A stretch of 64,000 nucleotides of DNA from Manduca sexta (GCF_014839805.1 NC_051121.1:3641116-3705115); one strand, 5' to 3'; positions 43,322 to 54,180 are shown, numbered from the stretch's first letter. The notes: generated by a model from the letters alone, not told the origin. A program made the numbers and translations.

Positions 43322-43391
43322 ATTATTATTATGTTGGTTTCAGGTAAAATTGATATTAGATGTGCGATTTTTAAAGATCCAGGACTCAAAG
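43322..43391 (+). other. Possible recursive splice site or micro-exon
   Basis: A pyrimidine-containing tract ending 'tggtttcag' (43335-43343) is directly followed by GTAAAA, i.e. a 3' splice site abutting a 5' splice-like site, as in recursive splicing of long introns. Alternatively an exon would run from 43344 to 43390 before 'gtaaga', with an open frame ('KIDIRCAIFKDPGLK'). Both readings are speculative. Confidence 0.15.
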
Positions 43392-43444
43392 TAAGAGAAA
43401 ATCACTTTCAGAACCAGTTGTAAAACATTGTACTACTGTTCAAG

Positions 43445-43600
43445 TATGGTACAAGTGTCAAACTGGAGCGGGTGGCGAGCGCTCGGACACGGAAGTGAAT
43501 GTATCGCCGCGCGGGACAGAGGATCACGACTCGGTCGAGGGTCAGCGCCGAGTCACGATGTCGTCACGGCGTACACTCACGCGCAACTGTGATATGCATA
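43445..43600. promoter_or_regulatory. CpG-rich island, possible promoter or exon
   Basis: A dense CpG patch within AT-rich DNA. Two plus-strand frames are open across it; one begins at an ATG at 43450 ('MVQVSNWSGW') and ends after 48 codons. A second has a high proportion of G or C at third positions. Open frames arise easily in GC-rich DNA, so neither is called a gene. No repeat family was recognised. Confidence 0.25.
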
Positions 43601-43632
43601 CGATATGTATAAAGTTTAACTCTTAGGGATTT

Positions 43633-43959
43633 TTTTTTCAATACCGGTCCCGCAGTCTACACCGGGGAGACAAGCGAATGGGATACTACGTACTCCCCGG
43701 CTTAACGACTGCAAAGCCCTGGAGGAAAGTGGGGGAAGGGAAGGAAGTGAAGGGGGAGGGAGAGGACCCATACTAGGATCGGCAGAGCGGAAAGGGCAGA
43801 GAAATGTTCGCGTGCCCTATACAGGCTTCAATGTGATGATACTACCAAGAGGTATATACACTGCACTGTGTGTCTAGGGCCGCGACAAATGTCCCCTATA
43901 CCTACATGGGCGTGCATTTGGGGTGAGGATCAAGCGCACAAGAATTGCCTCGTGGGGAG
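43633..43959 (-). mobile_element. Retroposon with target-site duplication, unclassified
   Basis: A T-run at the left (complement of an A tail) opens a GC-rich, partly purine-rich block ('ccggtcccgcagtctacacc', 'gatactacgtactccccgg', 'aggatcaagcgcacaagaat'). The flanks aactcttagggattt (43618-43632) and aactcttgggattt (43960-43973) match apart from one base, which indicates a 14-15 bp target duplication. It encodes no recognised protein and is probably a SINE or a LINE 3' end. Confidence 0.6.
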
Positions 43960-44079
43960 AACTCTTGGGATTTGATTCCACTGGAGGAAAAGAAATTTAG
44001 TAAATTTTTTTTTAAAGAGCTGTTCGTTAGTAGTAAGTTGCGTTTGATGTCCCTGTGCAAAGGTTAAAAGGTAACCTCC

Positions 44080-44215
44080 CGAATAGCGACCACTTTACAA
44101 AAAGTCCAACCGATGTACAGTGCCAGGGAGGTGTGTTATGTTCCGGAAACGACCTGTATTAATGATGTCTCATCAAATGGTACTCTACCCACTCCACTTA
44201 TCGTCAGTAGTGGAG
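44080..44215 (+). repeat. LTail-D copy, diverged
   Basis: 'gaatagcgaccactttacaa', 'ccactccacttatcgtcagtagtgg' features recall LTail-D with many substitutions. The middle is rearranged. Confidence 0.4.
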
Positions 44216-44503
44216 TCAGTCTACCAAGCATTAGAAAAAGATTTGCATAAGATATTTTTGTAAAATATATTTTAGGGTTGGTTCGCAAGATGGAGTTGAC
44301 GTTTGGCCTACGTTAAAGTAAATAAAATTTTCGGCATCGTGGTTAACACTAAAATTGCGTCGACCCAACAACAAATTGGCAAAAAGGCACAAAGAAGATT
44401 TCTCTGGAGCTTTATAGAAGACATCGTTTACTTTCCATTTAGGAATAGTAATAACATTCAATATTATTTACTCTAAAATAAATTTAATACATTTTATATA
44501 AAA

Positions 44504-44690
44504 CTAGATTTTGTTCGCGGCTCCGTCCGCGTCAAAAAGTTTTTTTAGGATAAATGAATATACATATAATCTATAATCTTTCTGGGAATTAAACCTATTT
44601 CCACACAAAATTTCATCAATAGTTTTAATGGTTCAGCTGTGAAAGCGTAACATAGTTGCTTTCGCATTTATTAATTTATATTAATTTGCT
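44504..44690 (-). mobile_element. Helitron-like element, 3' end intact
   Basis: In plus orientation it begins CTAG after A, then 'attttgttcgcggctccgtc'. It contains 'cacaaaatttcatcaatagt', a block common to several Helitron-like families here. The right limit is approximate. Confidence 0.5.
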
Positions 44691-45105
44691 ATTGCCAACG
44701 CAAACCACAAATGTGTTACCGAAGGTTTCATTTTACAATTTAAACCGTGAACGGAACTGAAAAGTAATAAAGCCTTACCTAAAGGTCAAGTTTTAGCAAT
44801 AAATCGTTTCATTTTGTCATCAAGTGTACTAAACTCTAGTCTTAGTTTGAAAGTAGGTCTCAAATTAGCCTAAAAGCGAACTTTTACCGTTAATATAAAG
44901 TAATACAATGTAATGTTATTTAAAATAATTGGTCTTCGTTTATCTCGAGAGATGCTGAGTAATAGATTTTTTCTAAAAGGTAAAAACAGTAATTTATTAA
45001 AATGGAACCTTTTATTTTATAGACTTGTATAAGTTATTTGTAGACTAAAATCGATTTAATATTGCTCACGCTTGAAAACAACTTGTACCTCAGAGGGCAC
45101 ATAGA
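44691..45105. other. No feature seen
   Basis: AT-rich. Confidence 0.4.
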
Positions 45106-45405
45106 TATTTTTTATCGCTTTGAATGTCGAGACGAGCTTGCCGTTCGCCTGATGGTAAGCGATACAACCGCCCATAAACAGTAGAAACACCATCCAACAC
45201 CTTGAATTACAAAGTATTGTTTGGTATTCCACTGCGCTCGCCATCTTTAGACATGAGATGTTAAGTCCTATTATGTTCAATAGTTATATTGACTACAATG
45301 TCCTTCAAACTAGAACACAACAGTGATAACACACTACTGCTTGGCAGAAATAGACAATGCGGTGGTACTTACACAGGCGGACTCTCATATATAACCGACC
45401 ACCAG
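45106..45405 (-). repeat. LTail-C copy, near full length
   Basis: 'gaatgtcgagacgagcttgcc', 'cgatacaaccgcccataaac', 'ccactgcgctcgccatc', 'actacaatgtccttcaaac', 'ggcggactctcatatataac'. Similar length to 27738-28045. Confidence 0.8.
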
Positions 45406-45916
45406 TGTACCTCTATTATTGATATCCATCAGTCCTATTTTTGCGGGCTGTCCTCATTGGATACGCAGAGGGCAAACTATATTACGTTTTTTTTAGACGC
45501 ACGTTCCGAAGATTTCTCGATTTTTTATTGTAACATTTAAATAAACATGTACATATTTGTTTGAATGTATATTATACCAGCAAATGACGTATAGAGAGTA
45601 GCTTAGTAATTAATAATTTAAATAAAATAAATTTAAAACAAATTAAAGATGAAATTCAAATATAATGAAGCGTCAATTCGTATACTTCTCAATCAAAGCT
45701 AGACCTACTTGAAGTAAACCAATTCGATCTAGATCTTTCAGTGTTTGCTCTTGAAATTGATTGGAGAGTCTTGAGTTATCTGTTCCGTAGAAATTGATTT
45801 TAGCAACGTTCTTGTATTATAAGTTCGATTCCTAGTTTGGCAAATATAATTATAATGAGTGAAATGCTCAAGGTACAAAACAGTATAGAACAAAGAACAA
45901 AAGAACAAGATACAAA
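45406..45916. other. No feature seen
   Basis: AT-rich. Confidence 0.4.
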
Positions 45917-46005
45917 TTGACTGCCTCCATGGTATTGTTGTAATGCGCAGTACGAGTACGACTACGACGCTAAGGTCCTGGGTTCCAATATCGGGAAAAA
46001 ATGTG
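45917..46005 (+). mobile_element. SINE-A head fragment
   Basis: 'attgactgcctccatggtat' to 'ctaaggtcctgggttccaat' is the tRNA-like head of SINE-A. The body is missing. Confidence 0.6.
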
Positions 46006-46864
46006 TTAGGGATATTCCATCTCAAAAATTACTCAGTTGCAGCTCGAAGCCAGGACACCTGGGATGCCACTTTATCTTAACATTATATTCGCTTCATATA
46101 ACTTCACAAATCGGATTGAGATATCAGGATACACTGACGGGAGTCAGTTTATGGTTTTCTAAACCTATTGCAATGAAATGATTTATTTGAATCTGTAAAA
46201 TGTAATACATTATTTAGATTCTGTCAATATTAACTCTACCATCAGTGCGAAAAGCAGCTCTCACCAGAGAAGAACGGGTGAGAAACTCTGGTGTTGCTCT
46301 TTCAAAATCAGTTAAAGCTGATTATTCCTAATATCAATATAAGCTGTAGTATCAACGTAGAATAAATACTATCTAAAAATATCTTCATATTTATCAAAGA
46401 AACTAACTACAATAAGGAAACTTGACTTATTCTTTACTTATCCACAAAGGAACTCCCAAACAGAAACAAAACATTAACCCATTAGAAAAGCCTTATAAAA
46501 TTCAGCGATAAAAGAAAACACGCCCTTAGCGACACTCATCGTGGCCCGGCGTAATGATATGCAAACTGCGACACGCTGGTACCTTCCTTGATATCTTTGT
46601 CTTGTGAAGTTGTCATGTGTAGACATACGATTCATATTTAGTGATGAGTTAGTCAGTCTGTGTCATACGATTCATATTTATTCATATTTAGTGATGATTT
46701 ATTTTCATCGAGATAAAAGGAATTTTCTGAGTTAATACATATTTGAGCACATTTTTTAGGTTATAATTATAGTCCAATTATTTTCATGTCATATTGCATA
46801 CATGTTGTAACCTGTTTTGTGTTTAATAAATAAATAAACGTTATGCTTCTTCGTTAAGTATCTA
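46006..46864. other. No gene assigned
   Basis: A block at 46240-46320 ('ctcaccagagaagaacgggtg') may be a dispersed repeat, but only one copy lies here. Confidence 0.3.
46622..46695 (+). repeat. Local imperfect duplication
   Basis: 'catacgattcatatttagtg' at about 46625 recurs as 'catacgattcatattta' at 46663 and 'ttcatatttagtgatga' at 46679. The order suggests two overlapping slippage events. Confidence 0.7.
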
Positions 46865-47040
46865 TTAGCTTTTGCCTGCGGTTCAGTCTGCGTAAAAAAG
46901 GTTTCCGGGATAAATATTTCCAAGAAAATGTAGTCTATAGCACTCAGGTAAAGTAGCTACATATTAGTGAAAAAAAATAATTCAATCAGTTCTGTATTTT
47001 CTGAGATTAGCGCGTTCTAACAAACTCTTCAGCTTTATAT
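46865..47040 (-). mobile_element. Helitron-like element, 3' end intact
   Basis: On the minus strand it ends GCTAA before T (CTRR). In plus orientation the end is followed by 'gcttttgcctgcggttcag', 'tttccgggataaatatttcc' and 'ctgagattagcgcgttc'. Same family as 7731-7862. Confidence 0.5.
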
Positions 47041-47651
47041 ATTTGTACAAATGACATAAGGACAGAATTTAAAAAAAAATAGTTACCAATCTAATTGATT
47101 TTTTACTTGTCAAACTCAGTATAAGAAAATTTGTGAAACGGCGATCTGATTTTGTAGTTTCTTTTATTTTGTAACTGCTATAATTACTCGGCATTGGCAG
47201 AATCACCGATAAATAAACGGTAGTCATAATATAAAAGAAGAAAGAAAAATAAATAATTTTTGGCGCCAATTTGCGTAGTTGGTGCAAAATTCGTCAGTCC
47301 ACGCGGTTCCACACATAAACTATATTCGACTACGCCGCTCATTATGAAAGAGTGGCTACACTCAAAGACTTTCGCTAATAGGGCCGTCGCTCTATAATAT
47401 TTGACCCGAATCATATTTTTCCTACATTTTTCCCTTTCATTCGCCCACTCGGACTTGCGATTGTATTCGAATGAATAGCTTCAGCCAATGCCAATATAGA
47501 AACTTATGAGTGGACCTAATGAGTTTTGCTTTGCGAATGCGAAATAGTGAATTCGATTCGGTACACTGAGGTCTTTCGTATTTCATTCTCGATATATCTT
47601 TTTGCTACTATGAAGTGTTAGTGAAGTGTTTTATAAAACAAATTGGTCGTC
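47041..47651. other. No feature seen
   Basis: AT-rich, with two overlapping antisense frames of 72 and 76 codons that have no domain. Confidence 0.4.
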
Positions 47652-47690
47652 TGACTGCCTCGGCGCAGTTGTATTACGGCATGACCTAAA
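47652..47690 (+). mobile_element. SINE-A head scrap
   Basis: 'gactgcctcggcgcagttgt' marks the first part of the head only. Confidence 0.5.
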
Positions 47691-47907
47691 ATTTTAATTC
47701 AGATTGATACTTCAAAACTTTGAAACTAGTGCTATATAGGTTTTATAAGGATTTTATGTTTAACATTTTTGGATACAATGCCGGTCCCCGTTATGAAATA
47801 ATTACAATATACGTATAAATAAATAAATAATAATAATAATTCTGATCAACTACCACCAATAATATAATATTAAAACTTAATCTAGTACTTGACATTTCTT
47901 TATATAC

Positions 47908-48128
47908 TGCAGATCTGTTTGCCAATCTGCAAAGGCCTCCTCTAACCTTTTCCATTCTGACCATTCTTAAGCCACACTATTCCACGTCACGCCTGCCACA
48001 CTTCTAATGTCGTCATCCCATCTTTTCTACGGTCTCTCTTCCCTTTTCCTTCTCTTGGATACCACCTTGTCGTTACTTTGCTCCATTTGTCATTGCTTAT
48101 TATGATGTGCCCAACCCATCTCCATAAT
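47908..48128 (-). mobile_element. RTE-like LINE, ORF2 C-terminal remnant, third family
   Basis: On the minus strand 'WSKVTTRWYPREGKGKRDR', 'KRWDDDIRSVAGVTW' and 'EWKRLEEAFADWQTDLQ' are legible, with one stop and small lesions. The arrangement RWxDDI-x-W-x-EWxxLEEAF is that of the ORF2 C-terminus in RTE-like LINEs. It is clearly different from 28181 and 39361. Confidence 0.75.
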
Positions 48129-48453
48129 ATATATTTAGCGTTTTTAACATTTATTTGTTTGACAATTAACTCAAAACTAAAATAGTATTTAGTACTTACT
48201 TATAAAAAAAATTACTTATTTACTAAAAGACAACAATTTTAATCAAATTAGTTAACAAATAAGCAAAAGTACACTAACATAATAATATAGCTAGCGAAAT
48301 GCAACAAGTGTGAACGTCCTTCCAATCCAAAGCAAAATTCCAGTAAAATTGTATCGCCAACGCAGTGGTCCGCTGGCCAGCCAGGTTCAGTTTCTCGCCC
48401 TTTTTCTTTCTTCTTTTTTTTTCGCACAACTGATCACGTCACCTTGCTCATTA
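48129..48453. other. No feature seen
   Basis: AT-rich; a 67-codon open frame from 48310 runs into the Helitron. Confidence 0.4.
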
Positions 48454-48903
48454 TCTATATATATAAAAATGAATTGCTGTTCGTTAGTCTCGCTAAAACT
48501 CGAGAACGGCTGAACGGATTTATCTTATCTTGGTCTTGAATTATTCGTGGAGGTCTAGGGAAGGTTTAAAAGGTGAGAAAAATTCGAATAATTGCCGGGA
48601 AAATCCTCAAAACAGCATTTTTCTATTTCCCATACAAACGTTTTCTAACTACTACGTAGAGTCAATTTGAGCTTTATTGCTATTGTATAAAGTTCACTGT
48701 TGTCTAAGCAATGTAGGTGTGTTCCTAACATCAAAGCAGTGTGCGTTGGAGCACAGAATATAATAATGTAATGTCGCGTTCTGAAACTCAACAAAAGTGA
48801 TATCGCGGACCCGACTAAATTGAACAGTCACAAAATTATTTCTTTTGTTTTACTTTAAAATGCATGTTTTCGTTATGGACAATTTTTGAGCTACTTTTGC
48901 ATA
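48454..48903 (+). mobile_element. Helitron 5' portion
   Basis: It starts TCTATATATATAAAAATGAA after an A, the same 5' end as the elements at 30314 and 53899, then 'cgctaaaactcgagaacggc'. No CTRR end of its own is found before the next Helitron begins at 48904. It was either 3'-truncated or interrupted by that insertion. Confidence 0.6.
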
Positions 48904-49402
48904 TCTATACTTATAATAAATCTGTAGAGAGGTCAATTCTGTACATGAAATATATTTCCAAAATAACTGGGCGTGATTAGGGATCGATACTGATGCCAAA
49001 AATGCAATTAGTAAAATTTTTGTCTGTCTGTCTGTATAACCGTTATAGAAACAAAAACTACTCGACGGATTTTAACTTAACTTGGTACAATTATTTTTCA
49101 TACTCCTGAGCTGGTTATAGTATACTTTTCATCACGCTACAATTAATAGGAGCATAGCAGTGATGGAAAATGTTGGGAAAACGGGAGAAGTTACTCCATT
49201 TTTTAAGCTTCCGTCATTTCGTGTGCAACTTTAATGGTTAAAAGTTCCTTCGATTTCACCAGGATCCCATCATCAGACCCTGACCGGACAATCGGACCAC
49301 CTGCATACCACCATAAATTAAAAAAACATCTCGACAAATTGAGCACCTTCTCCATTTTTGAAACCCGAAATCCACGCGGGCGAAGCTGCGGGCGGAAGCT
49401 AG
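48904..49402 (+). mobile_element. Non-autonomous Helitron, 499 bp, both ends visible
   Basis: It starts TCTATACTTATAATAAATC after an A and ends 'cgcgggcgaagctgcgggc' 'ggaagCTAG' before a T. A GC-rich hairpin-prone segment lies about ten bases before the end, as in Helitrons. It contains a short 'gtctgtctgtctg' repeat. No RepHel coding sequence. Confidence 0.72.
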
Positions 49403-50248
49403 TATAAAATATAATACCTATTAATAAATATTTTAACGTATGCGATGTCGTGTTTAAAGTAATACGATAATAAAAATATGAACAGATATTTCCATTGTAT
49501 TAACCTTATTCTGTCACATATAATCACAATACCTGGAAAGACCTACGTCGTGTTTAAAAGGACCTTAAGTTTATCAAACCGAGTAACACGGTAAAAAGTG
49601 GGCGAGTGAATGAGGTTTACCTCAACAGGACCATTCATCCGTTCACCAGTTCGTTCAATCATTAAAGCCCAGGATTTTCAATTCGAAAAAGTTTAATCGA
49701 ACCGTATAGTCTTTGGAAAAAATTCAATGCAATCGTATCGGTCGATCATTTTTCGGTTTAGTTCATAAGGATTATTGTAAATGAATGCAATAGGATATAA
49801 ATGTGATTATTTAAACGCTGTGCTATTTTTGCATTTTTATGTATAAGTTGATGTAATAGGGTACCGGACTCATTTTTATTCTTAACAATTATCAAATATT
49901 TACATAATATAAATTATAACACAGAAGAAATTATTAAAATCCGATGAAAAATCAACAAGTTATAAGTCTTTGAATTTCGGTGGAAGGGGTAATTAACAAG
50001 AAACAGAAAAGAGACAAAGTACCCACATGTGACGTCATCGAGAATTACGACGCGTGCGAAAGAACGAGATGAAGCGATATGCCCACATCGCGCCCTAATC
50101 CGTACATTACAATATTTTAAATATGAATTACTCGCTCATTTTTTAACCAATTTTTATGCTGTTTTCGCAGAAGTGCTTCTTTTTCGTATTAAAAGCCATT
50201 ACATATAGAATAATGTACAAAATGAAGCATAGGCCGGTCCCCTATTGT
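49403..50248. other. No feature seen
   Basis: AT-rich; another 'cgttcaccagttcgttcaat' motif block lies near 49635. Confidence 0.4.
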
Positions 50249-50331
50249 TGGGGATAGGATATTTTATATCCGCCCGGATAGCGACCACCGTACACAAGGT
50301 GTTAAAACCCGTTGAGTGGCCCACGTAAGTG
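50249..50331 (+). repeat. LTail-D fragment, 5' part only
   Basis: 'ggataggatattttatatcc' , 'ggatagcgaccaccgtacac' and 'gagtggcccacgtaagtgt' are the first third of the family. The A-rich 3' end is missing, so a deletion or recombination removed it. Confidence 0.7.
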
Positions 50332-51288
50332 TGGAAAATTTTTATCAGAAATAAAATCGAACCCCATATCTCGTTGCTCTCAAACAGCTATATCCAAAGT
50401 ACAGATCTGCGATATATTTGTGGGGGTTTTAACACGTGTTGGTCCATAATCTATCGCTACAATGACAAAACAGTATAGTTGCCTAATGTTGCGACATAAT
50501 GAATGTCGACTACAGTGTTGAATCGAGGCATAGGTGGGTGGTCATAAGCCCCCAAGGGGGGCAATTATGCTGTATTTTATCAGAATTAATCCGGTCGAAC
50601 TGGTCTATTGTCCTTTGTCGATGCAATTTAGCTGGTTGGTAAATTTTGTCAATTACAATTTGTCAGGGATCAATATTCCGTCTTAGTAAAAGTTTGGAAC
50701 AAATCGATAGTGAAATTTGAGATAAGGGTGTTCTTGGGCGAAAGTTATTAGTAGACAATATGTTAACAATGACTCGTTCCACGTAAAAAATATACATGTC
50801 TTGGGTAATGTTGAATTTTTAATACATTTATGATGCACTTAACCATTATTATTCTAATGACCCCCCAATTAAACTCTAATCCGGCCCTGTACAGCTTGTC
50901 TCCAATGCTTTATAGTCAGCCGACAACACCTATTTCAACAATTGTATCTAAAATCTACCATTATCGTACCTTATGTACCGTTACGTGGTTTTGAAGATAT
51001 ATTATACAATGAAGAAGTTAACTATTTTATTAACAATTACATGTATATTAGGTATTGTCTCATAATTATATTAGCGTGGATCTAGATTCAATTTCCAAAT
51101 GGAGCAATTATATTGTGATTTTTGATTGAATTACCCTTTCTCAAACTGGACTAATCAGTATTTTAACCAATTACGCAAATAATTGAGAGGAAAAGACACG
51201 AATTGCTGATTAGGTAATAGTAGTTTGTACTTTGTAATTCATTATTACTAGTTTGTGGGCGCGCAATACATTGTTAAACTATTAAATA
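50332..51288. other. No gene assigned
   Basis: AT-rich; a G-rich block at 50520-50570 is not assignable. Confidence 0.4.
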
Positions 51289-51336
51289 CATACTCGTGTC
51301 TTTTATCCTCAGATGGGTAGGCAGAGGCGCAACTAG
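51289..51336 (-). mobile_element. SINE-A 3' part, left of an inserted transposon
   Basis: 'gtcttttatcctcagatgggtaggc' features and 'agaggcgcaactag' are the SINE-A tail region on the minus strand. Its continuation is at 52333-52497. Confidence 0.75.
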
Positions 51337-51338
51337 TA

Positions 51339-52330
51339 AGGTGCGTTGGGGTTAAATCGGACGCTTTTTCGACGTGTTAAACAGTCTTCTCGAATTATTT
51401 TTTTACAATAATTCTATAGTAGCTATCATAATGAATCATTAACTTAGCTATAAGTTATTAAATATACTAAATGGTATATATTTTTTCAATCCCTTATATA
51501 TAACAGTCAATGTTTTATAGGACTTAAAAAAGTACCATACTTTTAGAAATGTGTGAGAAAGATAGGACCTTCACAGGTATAGTTCGGACTACTATCTAAA
51601 ATCGTCTATGATACAGGGATTCTAAAATCCATAAAAAGAGCATATTCTGATCTAGATATTCATTTATAAACATTCAAAAAATTTTATAAATTTCGTAAGA
51701 TATTTTTAGAAGCGAACTTTGTTTTTTTAATAGTTCTAGGCATACGATCATACCCCACATGAGTGACACTGTAGATATTTTTAAAAATATTCGAAGAAAT
51801 AGTACATACATACAAACCAAATCGACCACTCATCTGAGCTAAAAAAATACACAATTAGTGAGTTCAGACGTTTTCGTGTATAAATTTTGATAAAAACTTG
51901 CAATATTTTACAAGTGCTAGATCGAACGATTTTTATCCGTTCTTTAACGACAAATAATTGTATGTGTAAAGATCGGATCTCAGGGAATATACGTGTTTCG
52001 ACAAATTTGAATAAACAAGTCACAAGATTTATTTCCTTTATGATAGTATATACCTACAAAATTAATTGAAAACAGTAATATTCAATTAAAATTAGGCAAA
52101 TTTTTGCATGGGGTTAATCCGGATCTGCCATGGAAAGACAAAACACCGATATTCTGTTTGTTAGCACCGTAAACATTATTTACTTGACGGATTCACTCAT
52201 GTGAACTAGTGGAACGTAGGGTACAAGATGGCGTCGCAGGTAGTGTTGTCCGAAAACAAAAATTATAACACAATTACGAGTTATTTGATTTATACGATGT
52301 TATACCTCCTACGATCTTACCCCAACGCGC
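51339..52330. mobile_element. DNA transposon, probably pogo-like, non-autonomous
   Basis: 992 bp between two TA dinucleotides (51337-51338 and 52331-52332). The ends are inverted: left 'gtgcgttggggttaaatcgg', right (complemented) 'gcgcgttggggtaagatcg'. A similar TACGATCWTACCCCA-like motif recurs inside at about 51743-51757. TA target and TGGGGTAA-type termini recall pogo-like Tc1/mariner elements from memory. The interior has short open frames (60-80 codons) but no recognisable DDE transposase. It splits a SINE-A copy, so it is younger than that SINE. Confidence 0.7.
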
Positions 52331-52332
52331 TA

Positions 52333-52497
52333 TCATGTCCCATGATGTGATGGGAGCGAGCCCATCGCGATATACGGCACAAATACCAAACTCCAGGCTG
52401 ATGCTGAGGAGAAAGACCCAATATCACCGCCCAGCCGAGAGATCGAACCCGAGACCTCAGCACTGCAGTCGTACCGCAATGCGACGCCACCGAAGTA
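52333..52497 (-). mobile_element. SINE-A 5' part, right of an inserted transposon
   Basis: 'catgtcccatgatgtgatgg', 'ctccaggctgatgctgagga', 'gatcgaacccgagacctcag' and 'gcgacgccaccgaag' give body and head on the minus strand. About 28 bp of SINE at the junction are missing relative to other copies. Confidence 0.8.
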
Positions 52498-52830
52498 GTA
52501 ACTCTATTATATACACCAAAAAGTAATATTAAAAGCATAACAGAGGTATAAAAAATATTACAATTAACTTTTAACTCGAAGCAATTAATAGACCTCAAAC
52601 AACAAAAAGTAATCAAAATAACAACAACAAAAACCCCAGAAGCACTCAAAAACCCACGATAGACTTAAAGTTGAGTGCACGGCCGGCAATGTAAAACAAA
52701 AAGTCAACCTACCTCAACCCGCGGCCGATAGGGCAAGGGCGACGTACTGGAGTGCAACGTCACGTAAAGCGCAGTATGCTAATGGATGTAGAACCGACAC
52801 GGGAACTTCGCCTTTAATGCCTATAAGGTA
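52498..52830. other. Unassigned, GC-rich block at 52670-52800
   Basis: The block has many CpGs and may be a repeat or a decayed LINE. A 110-codon antisense frame (52317-52649) is mostly SINE sequence. Confidence 0.3.
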
Positions 52831-52912
52831 TTGAATGACTGCTTCGATAGTGTATTTATATTTTGTACTGATTGAGACCTCGGGTTCAAATCCCGGAGGC
52901 AAAGTGAAATAA
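52831..52912 (+). mobile_element. SINE-A head fragment, diverged
   Basis: 'gaatgactgcttcgatagtg' and an intact B box 'ggttcaaatccc' followed by 'ggcaaagtgaaa'. The rest is missing. Confidence 0.5.
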
Positions 52913-53540
52913 GTTTCGAATTTTGGAAAGTTTATGAAGCGCTTAAAAAACTATAATAACACTTAGTCTGTGAATCCGTTGCCTGTTATCATAGACAAGG
53001 CTAGTGAGAGCTTACAAATAACACTTACAAATCAAATTACTAATTAGGTATTTTTCTTTTGGATTTTCAGATTTCGAGGATATGACGTATTTTTTTATCT
53101 CTCTTGTGCTATAAATCAAGTCGTTATCCCACCAATCAGCACTATGTAACAAATTGCAATATATAATAGTAAAACACAAATTTACATGTAAAATACCATA
53201 GATAGCAATCTTAAAGCAGGTAATGACTTAGTTAGTGCAACAATTGCTTTATGTTAATACCGCAGCTGGGAACAATTTATTATACTTGTTGTTAAATGTT
53301 TACCTACTAGCCTGGATTCGTTGCGAAATTTAATGCATTGTTCATAACAGCTGCGCATATTGTCGTTTGAGTGAATTAAAACTTTATTTTGAATGGATTA
53401 ACTAAAAACAGTATATTTTGTTAGTTTTGAATTATAGTTGAAAGAGAAGCATTTTTATAATATTTAAATCGTGGGATATTATGTAACTCTTTGTTAAATG
53501 GAAGGCTGTAGATATGACTTTATAACTATGTAAAAATTAC
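52913..53540. other. No feature seen
   Basis: AT-rich. Confidence 0.4.
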
Positions 53541-53603
53541 GTGTATATGTGCCTGCAAAGGTCTATTTACTGAATAAATGATTGATTGATTGATTGATTG
53601 ATA
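53541..53603 (+). mobile_element. LINE-type 3' tail with (ATTG)n
   Basis: 'gtgcctgcaaaggtctattt' and AATAAA are followed by a perfect ATTG repeat (53581-53603). From memory this is a common 3' end of a lepidopteran LINE. Confidence 0.5.
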
Positions 53604-53898
53604 GAGACATGTTTAACATCCATAAAAATTTGGATAGAATACTCATAGGCGTCTTTACACAAGTCATTTTTGTTTTGACATAAACAATTACAAATTAAGA
53701 TAGATTTTTGAGTATCTGATATATAAAAACCCCAAACTTACACTCTATTATCTCTACTTATATCTTCAACGATAGTAAGCAACAGGAAAGCATAGCAATC
53801 TCTAGAGGAGATCTTCTTCTTGTTCAACTGATTAAAAAATCTTAATGTAAAAAAAGAACTCAAAATATTAATTTTATCTAATATTGTTTTATAATTTA

Positions 53899-54180
53899 CT
53901 AGCTGACCCGACAGACGTTATCCCGTCTTAACTATGAATTTGCAGCGCGCATTCTGTCAATCGCTGACAGTTATTTCAAACAATTGACAGTTATATAAAA
54001 TTAAAATTTTCGTTAAGTTTTCTTAAATTTTCTAATGTTCCGCGCAATTTTTTGAATTTTTTCTTTCATAACATCCTTCTGACAATAACAAACACAACAA
54101 AAAAAAAACAGCGTACTCGGTCCAGCCGTTCACGCGTGATAGCGTGACCAAGGGAAATAGGGATTCATTTTTATATATGA
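53899..54180 (-). mobile_element. Non-autonomous Helitron, second copy
   Basis: Similar along its length to 30314-30602 ('ctagctgacccgacagacg', 'gctgacagttatttcaaac', 'ccagccgttcacgcgtgat'). The 5' end is slightly changed (TCATATATAA instead of TCTATATATA). Confidence 0.75.

Noticed and set aside
43410..43580. Homeodomain helix 3 suggested by 'VQVWYKCQ' in one frame
   Set aside because: Only a few residues match, the essential Asn-Arg-Arg following is absent, and no upstream helices are present.
52317..52649. Minus-strand open frame of 110 codons
   Set aside because: Its C-terminal half is SINE-A sequence read on the SINE sense strand; the N-terminal half is low-complexity.
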